DNA of 64,000 nucleotides from Stenotrophomonas rhizophila (GTDB lineage Bacteria > Pseudomonadota > Gammaproteobacteria > Xanthomonadales > Xanthomonadaceae): the NCBI RefSeq assembly GCF_020857975.1, contig NZ_JACWUO010000001.1:62001-126000 (forward strand), written 5' to 3'. The translations under genes were made by a program, and so were the position numbers. Position 1 is the stretch's first letter, and the number at the start of each line of letters is the position of its first letter. The notes below the pieces were generated by a model. The model was not told where the DNA came from, searched no databases, and saw only the letters and a list, made by a program, of their open reading frames with translations. Of this stretch, positions 1 to 8,209 are shown piece by piece.

Positions 1-705
<705 letters not shown>

Positions 706-781
706 CGGATTCACGGCAGACACCAGGCGGAAAACGGAATGCCAAAGTGTAACGTGACACTTGCATGACCGGATGCTGCGT

Positions 782-1714
782 TCAGCGCCGGTCACGATCC
801 AGCCAGCAAGCCAGGCCCTGCGCGTTGAGTTCGATGTCCATGGCCAGCACCGCGGCCACCTGTGCATCGTCCAGCCTGCAGCCATGCACCTGCGCGCGCT
901 CCAGGTACAGCGCGGTCAACGCCGCGACCAGGCAGCGGTGACGGTCCGGGCGGCCATCGCATTGCCGGGCGATCCCGACCATCGCATCGATCTGCTCGAC
1001 CAGCTGCGCGGCCAGCGCCGGCACCTGTTCCACCCGCCCGTAGTGGGTCAGGTACATCGCCTGCGGCTGGTAGGCCAGCATCCGCGCGATCGACTGTTTC
1101 AGCGGTTCGGGCTCGAACTGCACCGGCGAGGAGGTCGGCACGATGAAGGCGCCGCGGTCGCTATCCAGCTCGCGGTAGGACAGCCCGAAGGTGTCGCCGG
1201 TGAACCAGCTGCGGCTGCGCGCATCCCACACGCACAGGTGGTGCCTGGCATGCCCGGGCGTATCCAGGCACAGCAGCGGGCGCCCGGCCAGGTCGAGCCG
1301 GTGGCCGTCGTCGGCGACCACCACGCGCGCGGCGGCCACCGGCAGGATCGGCCCATAGCTGCGCGCGATTTCCTCCTCGCCGTAGACCTCGGTGGCGCCG
1401 GCGATCAACCGCGCCGGGTCGATCATGTGCGGCGCGCCACGCCGGTGCACCAGCAGGCGGGCATTGGGCAGCTGCTGCATCAGCAGGCCGGCGCCGCCGG
1501 CATGGTCCAGGTGCACATGGGTGAGGATCAGCCAGTCCACCGCCTCGGGCGTGCAGCCGGCGCGCGCCAGCGCAGCCAGCATCGCCGGCACCGACAACCC
1601 GGTGCCGCAGTCGATGAACGCCGCACGGCCGTGCTCGACGATCAGGTAGGCGGCATCGAAATCATCGCGCTGGAACGCCGTGTCGATGGTGTGGATGCTG
1701 GGGTCGACGGACAT
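782..1714 (-). CDS. MBL-fold metallo-hydrolase
   Basis: This 310-residue protein has the metallo-beta-lactamase fold signature THVHLDHAGG at about residues 85-94 (HxHxDH metal ligands). Further metal-binding segments are PGHARHH (His ligand) and FTGDTFG (Asp ligand), then a late His in YLTHYG. It resembles the glyoxalase-II/flavorubredoxin-like MBL hydrolases with a C-terminal helical region; no signal peptide is seen, so it is probably cytoplasmic. GGGAAG precedes the ATG at good spacing. The next gene on the same strand starts at 2083 and ends 30 bp upstream, so the two may be co-transcribed. The substrate cannot be told from sequence. Confidence 0.85.
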   Translation of the reverse strand: MSVDPSIHTIDTAFQRDDFDAAYLIVEHGRAAFIDCGTGLSVPAMLAALARAGCTPEAVDWLILTHVHLDHAGGAGLLMQQLPNARLLVHRRGAPHMIDPARLIAGATEVYGEEEIARSYGPILPVAAARVVVADDGHRLDLAGRPLLCLDTPGHARHHLCVWDARSRSWFTGDTFGLSYRELDSDRGAFIVPTSSPVQFEPEPLKQSIARMLAYQPQAMYLTHYGRVEQVPALAAQLVEQIDAMVGIARQCDGRPDRHRCLVAALTALYLERAQVHGCRLDDAQVAAVLAMDIELNAQGLACWLDRDRR

Positions 1715-1744
1715 CGGTGCTTCCCTGGCGAAGTTCGCCCCATC

Positions 1745-2083
1745 TTAGGGCGATCCGTGCACCGGCTTCGATGCGGCTTTGGTCGCACGCCGCGCCAGCC
1801 ACGAGGCGCGCAGCACGATCGCGGCCGTCATCGCTGCCAGGAAGGCGCCGTAGGCGTACAGCACGGCCAGCACCTGGCGCCAGATCGGCCCGGCGTCATC
1901 CTGCACCACGCCGATGTGGTGGCCCCACAGCATCGCGGCGATGCTCAGCACCAGGGCCACCAGCAGCGTGACAGCATCGAACAGGCGCCGCGCCGCGTGC
2001 CGCGGTTGCCGCGGGAACAGCCAGAACAGGGTGCCCAGCAACGCGAACCAGGGCAGGAACAACAACAACGACAACCAGGCCAT
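1745..2083 (-). CDS. small integral membrane protein, unknown function
   Basis: A 112-residue hydrophobic protein with about three membrane segments: residues 1-23 (LLLFLPWFALLGTLFWLF), about 35-58 and about 72-95, ending in a basic tail (SWLARRATKAASK). A strong ribosome binding site (AGGGGAGA) sits upstream of the ATG, which supports it as a real gene. It lies between trpS and the MBL hydrolase on the same strand. I do not recognise the family and assign no function. Confidence 0.65.
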   Translation of the reverse strand: MAWLSLLLFLPWFALLGTLFWLFPRQPRHAARRLFDAVTLLVALVLSIAAMLWGHHIGVVQDDAGPIWRQVLAVLYAYGAFLAAMTAAIVLRASWLARRATKAASKPVHGSP

Positions 2084-2146
2084 CGCAGTCTCCCCTTCAG
2101 GATGCCCGCATCATGCCATGGAGCTTGAGTGGCCGCGCCCGGGTGG

Positions 2147-2213
2147 TGCCGGCCGCCGGCCGGCTCCTCGCGATGCCGCGTTCCGTGGGAAGCCGGCCAG
2201 CGGCCGGCACTAC
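2147..2213. repeat. SMAG/REP-like palindrome pair overlapping the trpS stop
   Basis: Two GC-rich hairpins face each other: GCCGGCC-gcc-GGCCGGC at 2148-2164 and GCCGGCC-agc-GGCCGGC at 2192-2208. The second is followed by CTAC at 2210-2213, the GTAG head seen from the other strand. This is the layout of Stenotrophomonas SMAG (GTAG-headed) elements in inverted dimer form. The GTAG box contains the TAG stop codon of trpS. The hairpins lie just downstream of trpS and may affect transcript stability or termination. Confidence 0.8.
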
Positions 2214-3499
2214 TCGCGCAGCGCCTGCAACGCGGCCAGCACCACGTCCACTTCGGCTTCCAGCTTGAACAGCTCGCTCTGCAGGCCGTCACCGTGTTCG
2301 GTCTGCTTGAGCACCCCGATCAGCTGGCCGGCATCGCGCGGCGAATCGAAGCCGCCGCTCTGGATCAGCAGGCTGCCATCGCCGTCCAGCAGCTTGAAAT
2401 AGAAGCGCCCATCCTTCTCGCGATACTGCTTGAACAACGGCGGTGCCGCGCGCGCCACGCTGTCATCGTCGCCGGCCAGGCCGCCGGCGCTGGACAGGTC
2501 GCGCAGGCCCACCGCGTGGCGCAGTTCGGCCAGCAACGGCACCGCGTACTGCTCGCGCAGCTGCTGGCCACGCCGGCGCAGCAGCGCCTCGATCTTGTGC
2601 GGCTCGGCCATCAGCGCGTCGTAACGTTCGCGCAGCGGGGTCAGTTCGGCATCGATGCGCTCGAACAGCTGCTGCTTGGCATCGCCCCAGCTGATGCCGT
2701 CGGCAAATGCCTGCGCAAATGCAGCCGTCTGCTCGGCGCTGGCGAAGGCCTGGTACATCTGGAACAGCGCCGAGCCCTCGGTGCTCTTGGGCTCGCCCGG
2801 TGCACGCGAATCGGTGAGGATGGAGAACACCAGCTTCTTCAGCTCCGCACGCGGGGCGAACAGCGGAATGGTGTTGTGGTAGCTCTTGCTCATCTTGCGC
2901 CCGTCCAGGCCGGCCAGGGTGGCCACCTGCTCGTCGATCACCACCTCCGGCAACGGGAAGTACTCCCTGCCGTAGACGTGGTTGAAGCGCTGGGCGAAAT
3001 CGCGCGCCATCTCGATGTGCTGGATCTGGTCGCGGCCGACCGGCACACGGTTGGCCTTGAAGATCAGGATGTCGGCGGCCATCAGCACCGGATACATGAA
3101 CAGGCCCGCGCTGACCCCGGCATCGTCGTCGAGCTGCTCTTCGCGGTTCTTGTCCACCGCCGCCTTGTAGGCGTGGGCGCGGTTGAGGATGCCCTTGCCG
3201 GCGATGACGGTCAGGAACCACATCAGCTCGGTGGTTTCGGGGATGTCGCTCTGCCGGTAGAACCACACCTTGTCCGGGTCCAGGCCACAGGCCAGCCAGC
3301 TGGCGGCGATCTCCAGGGTCGAACGCTGGGTCCGCTCCGGCTGCTGCGCCTTGATCAGGCTGTGCAGGTCGGCCAGGAAGAAGAAGCTCTCGATGCCCGA
3401 CGCCTGGCTGGCCGCGATGGCCGGACGGATGGCGCCCACGTAGTTGCCCAGGTGGGGGGTGCCGGAGGGGGTGATGCCGGTAAGAACGCGGGTGGTCAT
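2210..3499 (-). CDS. trpS: tryptophan--tRNA ligase, long form
   Basis: Tryptophanyl-tRNA synthetase charges tRNA-Trp with tryptophan using ATP. The class I signature is visible at the N-terminus (PSGTPHLGNYVGAI, the HIGH-like motif near residues 11-24). The KMSKS motif is exact at residues 202-206 (GRKMSKSYHN). At 429 residues it is about 90 longer than the usual bacterial enzyme. The C-terminal extra part (from about 340, including KDGRFYFKLLDGDGSLLIQS) looks like a small appended domain, as in other Xanthomonadaceae. The stop codon TAG falls inside the GTAG box of a SMAG repeat. Certain call. Confidence 0.97.
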   Translation of the reverse strand: MTTRVLTGITPSGTPHLGNYVGAIRPAIAASQASGIESFFFLADLHSLIKAQQPERTQRSTLEIAASWLACGLDPDKVWFYRQSDIPETTELMWFLTVIAGKGILNRAHAYKAAVDKNREEQLDDDAGVSAGLFMYPVLMAADILIFKANRVPVGRDQIQHIEMARDFAQRFNHVYGREYFPLPEVVIDEQVATLAGLDGRKMSKSYHNTIPLFAPRAELKKLVFSILTDSRAPGEPKSTEGSALFQMYQAFASAEQTAAFAQAFADGISWGDAKQQLFERIDAELTPLRERYDALMAEPHKIEALLRRRGQQLREQYAVPLLAELRHAVGLRDLSSAGGLAGDDDSVARAAPPLFKQYREKDGRFYFKLLDGDGSLLIQSGGFDSPRDAGQLIGVLKQTEHGDGLQSELFKLEAEVDVVLAALQALRE

Positions 3500-3606
3500 A
3501 GGGAAATCATTACGGACAGTTGAACGCCCCCAGTTTACCTGCCCGCGTGCAACCCCGTTGGCCGGGCTGGCGCGTTCAATCCCCTACCTGACCCCGGATG
3601 CCTGCC

Positions 3607-4413
3607 ATGAAACGCCTGACCCTGCCCCTGCTGGCCGTGCTGATGCTGTGCGGCTTCACCCGTGTGGCGCCCCCGCGCAACGATGCCGGCCCGGTGTCGC
3701 TGCAGATCCTGGACCGCGATGCCGGACAGTTGCTGGACCAGTACCGCCAGGGCCCGCAACGCTGGGTGGCCGGCCGCCAGGGCCATCGCTACAGCGTGCG
3801 GCTGCACAACGACAGCGGCCAGCGGGTGCTGGTGGTGCTGTCGGTGGATGGCCTGAACGCGATCACCGGCGAGGTCGCCGGCCCCGCCCAGACCGGCTAT
3901 GTGCTCGACCCGTGGCAGACCGCCGACATCAGCGGCTGGCGCAAATCGTCCCGGGAAGTGGCCCAGTTCGTGTTCACCGACCCCGGCCGCAGCTACGCCG
4001 CACGCACCGGCCGCGCCGACAACATCGGGGTGATCGGCATCGCGGTGTTCAACGAGGCCAGCCGTTACCTGCCGGAGCCGGCAGCGCCGCCGATCGCGCG
4101 GCCCGGGCGCCCGGCCCTGCGCCGCCAGATCCAGGGCGAAGCAGCCGCGGACATGGCGTCCAGCGCTGAACGCGCCGCACCGGCCCCGCAGCTGGGCACC
4201 GGCCATGGCCAGCGCGAGACCTCGCTGGTGGACAACACCAGCTTCGAACGCGCCAGCAGCATGCCCGCCCAGCGCGTGGACGTGCGCTACGACAGCGCGC
4301 GCAACCTGATCGCGCGCGGCATCATGCCGGCCCGGCTGCCGCGTGGCGAAGAGGCACCGCAGGCGTTCCCGAACAGCTACGTGCCCGATCCGCCGGCGCG
4401 CGGCTGGCGCTGA
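3607..4413 (+). CDS. secreted protein of unknown function
   Basis: A 268-residue protein with an N-terminal export signal (MKRLTLPLLAVLMLCGFTRVA). I choose the ATG at 3607 rather than the one at 3598 because it places MKR directly before the hydrophobic core. The mature part has a beta-rich region of about 140 residues (YSVRLHNDSGQRVLVVLSVDGLNAITG, then QTADISGWRKSSREVAQFVFTD), followed by an Ala/Pro/Arg-rich tail that looks disordered. The first region hints at a beta-sandwich, but I cannot name a family. It stands alone, converging on csbD, with a hairpin between them. No function assigned. Confidence 0.7.
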   Translation: MKRLTLPLLAVLMLCGFTRVAPPRNDAGPVSLQILDRDAGQLLDQYRQGPQRWVAGRQGHRYSVRLHNDSGQRVLVVLSVDGLNAITGEVAGPAQTGYVLDPWQTADISGWRKSSREVAQFVFTDPGRSYAARTGRADNIGVIGIAVFNEASRYLPEPAAPPIARPGRPALRRQIQGEAAADMASSAERAAPAPQLGTGHGQRETSLVDNTSFERASSMPAQRVDVRYDSARNLIARGIMPARLPRGEEAPQAFPNSYVPDPPARGWR

Positions 4414-4432
4414 ATCCTGGCCGGGCCGCAAA

Positions 4433-4468
4433 ACAACAGGCGGGCCGCATGAGCGGCCCGCCTGTTGT
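4433..4468 (-). terminator. strong hairpin terminator between convergent genes
   Basis: A perfect 16-bp inverted repeat (ACAACAGGCGGGCCGC, loop 4449-4452) lies between the plus-strand secreted-protein gene ending at 4413 and csbD ending at 4516. On the minus strand it is followed by TTTT, so it fits a rho-independent terminator for csbD. On the plus strand no T-run follows, but the stem may still stop read-through. Confidence 0.8.
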
Positions 4469-4515
4469 CATACCCCCGGCGGCCAACGCCGCCTCACTGC
4501 ACCGTTACAACGGCA

Positions 4516-4737
4516 TCAGTGGTAATCCGGATATTCCTTGCGCATGGCTTGTTCGAAGTCACGCACCTCGGTTTCGGCGCGGTCGCGCGCCCAGCCGTAG
4601 CGTTCCTGCAGGCGGCCGGCCAGGTACTCGGCGTTGCCTTCGGCCACCTTGAAATCGTCGTCGGTCAGGTCGCCCCACTTGGCCTGCGCCTTGCCCTTGA
4701 GCTGGGTCCACTTGCCGGAAATGATGTCTTTGTTCAT
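4516..4737 (-). CDS. CsbD-family stress protein
   Basis: A 73-residue hydrophilic protein beginning [20 protein letters not shown] and containing [21 protein letters not shown], the hallmark of the CsbD/YjbJ family. Members are small, abundant proteins induced by general or osmotic stress; their molecular role is not established. AAGGAAG sits upstream of the ATG at 4737. The usual length for the family is 60-75 residues, so the gene is intact. It is followed by a strong hairpin at 4433-4468. Confidence 0.93.
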   Translation of the reverse strand: MNKDIISGKWTQLKGKAQAKWGDLTDDDFKVAEGNAEYLAGRLQERYGWARDRAETEVRDFEQAMRKEYPDYH

Positions 4738-4879
4738 GGGTTCGCTTCCTTGGGTTGCAACGGCATCATCGCCGTGCAGACAGCTTGCGGCCGACGACGT
4801 TTGGCGACGGTCAAGCGCGGATGAAACGCGCGCTCACCTGCTTGAACGGGCGCTGGCCCGGCACCCCACGACAGGCAAG

Positions 4880-4910
4880 AAAAAAGGCCGGGGAAATCCC
4901 CGGCCTTTTT
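4880..4910. terminator. bidirectional rho-independent terminator
   Basis: An 8-bp stem GGCCGGGG (4886-4893) / CCCCGGCC (4898-4905) with loop AAAT is flanked by an A-run before and a T-run after, so it works as a terminator on either strand. It lies just downstream of the entericidin-like gene ending at 4933 on the minus strand. Confidence 0.9.
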
Positions 4911-4932
4911 CATTGCGGCACTGATCGGTGGA

Positions 4933-5070
4933 TCAGTTGCCCTTGGCAGCGTCTTCAACCTTCTCGCCAGCCTTCTGCACATCCTTGCCGGCACCGGCAA
5001 CGGTGTTGCAGCCCGACAGCACGGCCACCGAGAACATCGACAACAGCATCAGTGCGATAACACGCTTCAT
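4933..5070 (-). CDS. entericidin-like small lipoprotein (copy 1)
   Basis: A 45-residue lipoprotein: MKRVIALMLLSMFSVAVLSGC is a signal peptide with lipobox LSGC, and the mature part reads CNTVAGAGKDVQKAGEKVED, the entericidin A/B signature. Entericidins are small cell-envelope lipoproteins; in E. coli EcnA/EcnB form an antidote/toxin pair active in stationary phase. The start at 5070 is chosen because AGGAGA lies seven bases upstream; the frame extends further but without a better signal. It is the second of two adjacent paralogues (the other begins at 5292), and a bidirectional terminator follows. Confidence 0.9.
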   Translation of the reverse strand: MKRVIALMLLSMFSVAVLSGCNTVAGAGKDVQKAGEKVEDAAKGN

Positions 5071-5139
5071 GGGGTTCTCCTGTTTATTCAATTCGACACC
5101 GAAATCCGGTCCCACCTGTCAGATGAGCTGCCAGTGCGG

Positions 5140-5292
5140 TCAGCACTTGCCGTCGCTGCAGTCGCCTGCCTTGTCCTCGACCTTCTCACCGGCTTTCTGC
5201 ATGTCCTTGCCAGCACCGGCCATGGTGTTGCAGCCACTGAGCATGGCCGTGGAAAACAGACCCAACAGCAACAGGGAAATGACGCGCTTCAT
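5140..5292 (-). CDS. entericidin-like small lipoprotein (copy 2, Cys-tailed)
   Basis: A 50-residue paralogue of its neighbour: MKRVISLLLLGLFSTAMLSGC gives the lipobox and CNTMAGAGKDMQKAGEKVED the entericidin core. Unlike copy 1 it ends in DCSDGKC, adding two cysteines that could form a disulfide in the periplasm. The start at 5292 is supported by a purine-rich GGAAGAGGAG upstream. The two copies are separated by about 70 bp on the same strand and may be co-transcribed or read from separate promoters. Which one would be toxin and which antidote cannot be told from sequence. Confidence 0.9.
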   Translation of the reverse strand: MKRVISLLLLGLFSTAMLSGCNTMAGAGKDMQKAGEKVEDKAGDCSDGKC

Positions 5293-5441
5293 GATTGCTC
5301 CTCTTCCTGATCGCGGTGGCGTCGATGCCGTCGCCGACACTGCCGCCGCGTGAGATGCAATCTGGCGGCAGCGGCGTGCAGTTCATGTGAACGCACGCCG
5401 CCGCTGTTCAGCCAGCCGCCGGAAAGACCCGCCGGCGGGCC

Positions 5442-6362
5442 TCAGTCGCGCATCAGGGTGGATTTGCCAAACAGGCTTTCCACCAGGTCCACCGCCAGCA
5501 CGGCGGTGCTGTTGCGGTTGTCCAGCAGCGGATTCAACTCGACGATATCCAGCGAGCCCATGCGCCCGGTGTCGGCGATCATCTCCATCACCAGCTGCGC
5601 CTCGCGGTAGTTGACCCCGCCGGGCACGGTGGTGCCCACGCCCGGGGCGATGCTCGGGTCGAGGAAGTCCACATCGAAACTCACGTGCAGGTGGGTGTTG
5701 GCATCGATGCCCTGCAGCGCCGCTTCCATGGTGCGCTTCATGCCCGCCTCATCGATGTAGCGCATGTCGTACACGTCCACCTGGTGCTGCTTGATCAGGC
5801 GTTTTTCCTCCTGGTCCACCGAACGGATGCCGATCTGGTGCACCTGCTGCGGGCGGATCGCCGGCGCATCGCCACCCAGCCGGGTCAACGCATCCGGGCC
5901 GAGGCCGCACAGGCAGGCCACCGGCATGCCATGCACATTGCCCGACGGCGTCACCTCGCTGGTGTTGAAATCCGAATGCGCGTCCAGCCACAGCACGCGC
6001 AGGGTCTTGCCCTGCTCGCGGCACCAGCGCGCCACCGCGGTGATCGAGCCGATGCCCAGGCAATGGTCGCCGCCGAGCATGATCGGCATGCGCCCGGCCT
6101 GTAGTTCGGCATAGGTGGCGTCCATCAGCGCGCGGTTCCAGGCCACTACTTCGTCCAGGTGGCGGTAACCCTGCACCGGCGCGGTCCAGGGGTTGCGCGG
6201 CCCGTCCAGGTTGCCCAGGTCGCGCACGTCCACGCCGCGGGCGGTCAGCGCTTCGGCCAGGCCGGCAATGCGCAGCGCATCGGGGCCCAACCCCGCACCA
6301 CGGTGGCCGGCCCCGATGTCGGTGGGAACGCCGATCAGGGAAACCGGGGAATACATCGCCAT
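5442..6362 (-). CDS. rocF: arginase
   Basis: Arginase hydrolyses L-arginine to ornithine and urea using a dinuclear manganese centre. The metal-binding motifs are clear: GGDHCLGIGS (GGDHS-like), DAHSDFNT (DAHxD) and SFDVDFLDPSIAPG (SFDxDxxDP). The length of about 306 residues fits the family. I place the start at the ATG at 6362 (MAMYSPVSLIGVPTDIGAGHRG) because GGAG sits about eight bases upstream; the frame is open to a GTG at 6389. It is a single gene, followed by the entericidin-like pair on the same strand. Cytoplasmic. Confidence 0.95.
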   Translation of the reverse strand: MAMYSPVSLIGVPTDIGAGHRGAGLGPDALRIAGLAEALTARGVDVRDLGNLDGPRNPWTAPVQGYRHLDEVVAWNRALMDATYAELQAGRMPIMLGGDHCLGIGSITAVARWCREQGKTLRVLWLDAHSDFNTSEVTPSGNVHGMPVACLCGLGPDALTRLGGDAPAIRPQQVHQIGIRSVDQEEKRLIKQHQVDVYDMRYIDEAGMKRTMEAALQGIDANTHLHVSFDVDFLDPSIAPGVGTTVPGGVNYREAQLVMEMIADTGRMGSLDIVELNPLLDNRNSTAVLAVDLVESLFGKSTLMRD

Positions 6363-6433
6363 CGCTGCTGCTCCATTGCAAAGGAGCACAGTCTAGCCAG
6401 CGCAGCCCCCCGCTACCTGCGGCGGTGCAGCAG

Positions 6434-6519
6434 GTAGCTACCGACCGTTGGTCGGTAGACGACACGCAGGTCGGTAGACATCACGCAGGTCGGTAAACGT
6501 CACCTTGGCCGGTAGACGT
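6434..6519. repeat. SMAG palindrome plus 19-bp degenerate tandem repeat
   Basis: GTAG at 6434-6437 heads a perfect 9-bp hairpin (CTACCGACC-gtt-GGTCGGTAG, 6438-6458). Immediately after it come three units of exactly 19 bp (6463-6481, 6482-6500, 6501-6519), each built around CAGGTCGGTAGAC or a variant. They look like decayed, tandemly amplified copies of the hairpin's right arm. The array lies between arginase and tRNA-Thr. Confidence 0.75.
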
Positions 6520-6535
6520 CACGTGGGGTCGATGG

Positions 6536-6611
6536 TGGTGCCGGCACCCGGATTCGAACTGGGGACCTACCGCTTACAAGGCGGTTGCTCTACCAACTGA
6601 GCTATGCCGGC
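6536..6611 (-). tRNA. tRNA-Thr (anticodon UGU)
   Basis: The minus strand folds into a full 76-nt tRNA including an encoded CCA end. The acceptor stem is GCCGGCA/TGCCGGC. The D-arm contains TAGCTCAGTTGGTAGAGCA. The anticodon stem is ACCGC/GCGGT around the loop CTTGTAA, giving anticodon TGT (Thr, ACA codons). The T-loop is TTCGAAT. The T-stem has an A-C mismatch at 52-62, which E. coli tRNA-Thr(UGU) also shows as I recall it. Confidence 0.97.
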
Positions 6612-6654
6612 ATCGGCACGGCGAGCGGCACGGGGCCGTCGCGGACCACGGATT

Positions 6655-7461
6655 CTAGCGCAAGCGCGCGCAATCCAGCGAACGCTGTTGTGCCGCACCG
6701 CTGCGCTGGCGGGCACCGGCCGGGTCGGCCTGGCCGGCCAGGGTCGCATCCAGCCACCACTGCGCGCTGCCATCGCCGCCGCTGGCCACCAGCCGGGCGT
6801 TGAAGCCGGCGGCGCTGAGCGCGGCCATGCGCCGGTCGGCGCCTTCGCGGTTGCGGTACTGGCCCAGCGCGATGGCATTGGTTTCTTCGCCCTGGGCAAT
6901 GATGTAGTAGTCGCTCAGGCCGGCCGCCACGATGCGCTTGACCGTGGCCTGGGCTTCTTCGCGGCTGGCCGCGGCCGGCAATACCACCCGGTAGCGGGTG
7001 GCACCGGCGTCGGCGACCTCACGCAGGCGGGCGCCGCGCAGCAGCGAACCCGCCTTGGCCTGCGCGGCCTGGGCGGCGGCACGGTCGGCGAACGGCCCCA
7101 GGCTCAGGCATTGCGCGGGCACCGGTGCGGCAGTGGGCGGCGGGGGTGCCACGGCCGGCGCAATGACTGCGGTGGCCGTGGCAGGCGCCGCGGCGGGCGC
7201 CACGGGCGTCGGGCTGGGCGCTGGAGTTGCGGGGGCGGCGGCTGGCGCAGGCGTGGCGGCGGGGGTCACATCATCCAGCGCTGCGGTGGGTGCGGCGGCA
7301 ACGGCCGGTGCCGGCGTGGACACCGCCGGCAGCAGCTGCAGTTGCGCGACGCCACGCGCCGGTTCGGGCGCCGGCGGCACCGGTTCGCCACGCAGCATCC
7401 ACCACAGCGCCACCCCCAGGTTGAGGATGACCAGCACGACGATCAGGGCACGGGTAAGCAT
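6655..7461 (-). CDS. membrane-anchored SPOR-domain protein
   Basis: A 268-residue protein with one N-terminal membrane segment (MLTRALIVVLVILNLGVALW), a long Ala/Pro/Thr-rich linker (about 35-125) and a C-terminal SPOR region (QCLSLGPFADRAAAQAAQAK, then RYRVVLPAAASREEAQATVKR and IALGQYRNREGADRRMAAL). SPOR domains bind denuded glycan strands of septal peptidoglycan, so an envelope or division role is likely. The start at 7461 is chosen because it gives the anchor directly and lies 10 bp after coaX ends. It is the last gene of a birA-coaX-SPOR operon. Confidence 0.85.
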   Translation of the reverse strand: MLTRALIVVLVILNLGVALWWMLRGEPVPPAPEPARGVAQLQLLPAVSTPAPAVAAAPTAALDDVTPAATPAPAAAPATPAPSPTPVAPAAAPATATAVIAPAVAPPPPTAAPVPAQCLSLGPFADRAAAQAAQAKAGSLLRGARLREVADAGATRYRVVLPAAASREEAQATVKRIVAAGLSDYYIIAQGEETNAIALGQYRNREGADRRMAALSAAGFNARLVASGGDGSAQWWLDATLAGQADPAGARQRSGAAQQRSLDCARLR

Positions 7462-7471
7462 GCGGGCGATC

Positions 7472-8209
7472 CTACCGTGCCGCCGGTGGCTGGTGCACCG
7501 CCCAGCGCGCCAGGCCGTCCAGCACCAGCGACGGCTGGAACTGCGCATCGGCCAGCAGCGGCAGCAGCGCCGGCGCGCCGCCACCGTGCACCAGCAGGGT
7601 CGGCAGGCTGCCGAGCACGCCGGCGGCCTGCACGCGGCTGCGTTCGATCAGCGCCACCGCCGCACCATCGCAGCCGGAGGCCAGCGCATCGGCGGTGTCA
7701 TCGGCGAATTCGCGGTAATCGCCGCCGCTGGCCGGCAGCTGCACGGCGCGCGCATGCAGCGCCTCGCGCATGGTGGTGGGCGAGGCGGCGATGCGGCCGC
7801 CGTGGTGGCGGCCATCGGCGTCGAGCAGGTCGATGGTCAGCGCGGTGCCCACCCCGGCCACGATCACCGGCTGCTGGCGCTGCGCCGCCGCCAGCAGGGC
7901 CAGGAACCGGTCCACCCCGAACCTGGCCGGGTCGGCATAGGCGATGCGCACGCCGGCATGCTCGGCGGTGGTACGCACCACCTGCACCCGGCCGAACCGC
8001 GCCTGCAGCACGGCCAGCATCGCCGCGGTCAGCGTCGGTGCGGCCACGCTGGCCACATAGGCGGTGTCGCCCTGCGGCAGGGCGGCCAGGGCCGGCGCCG
8101 GCATCGCCTCGACACCGTGCGGCCAGGCCTGCACCGCACCGGCCCGCGCGTCCAGCAACGGGGCGAACTTGAACCGCGAATTGCCCAGGTCGAACAACCA
8201 GTCGCTCAT
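7472..8209 (-). CDS. coaX: type III pantothenate kinase
   Basis: CoaX phosphorylates pantothenate, the first step of coenzyme A synthesis. The 245-residue protein starts with WLFDLGNSRFKF, the DxGNSRxK phosphate-binding motif of the ASKHA fold. It contains RFGVDRFLAL and VVAGVGTALTIDLLDADG (GTAxTxD), which are specific for CoaX. Its ATG overlaps the stop of birA by four bases (ATGA), so the two are translationally coupled; this birA-coaX order is common in proteobacteria. Cytoplasmic. Certain call. Confidence 0.95.
   Translation of the reverse strand: MSDWLFDLGNSRFKFAPLLDARAGAVQAWPHGVEAMPAPALAALPQGDTAYVASVAAPTLTAAMLAVLQARFGRVQVVRTTAEHAGVRIAYADPARFGVDRFLALLAAAQRQQPVIVAGVGTALTIDLLDADGRHHGGRIAASPTTMREALHARAVQLPASGGDYREFADDTADALASGCDGAAVALIERSRVQAAGVLGSLPTLLVHGGGAPALLPLLADAQFQPSLVLDGLARWAVHQPPAAR

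Noticed and set aside
6434..6519. CRISPR array
   Set aside because: Repeats are contiguous 19-bp units without spacers, and no cas genes are near.
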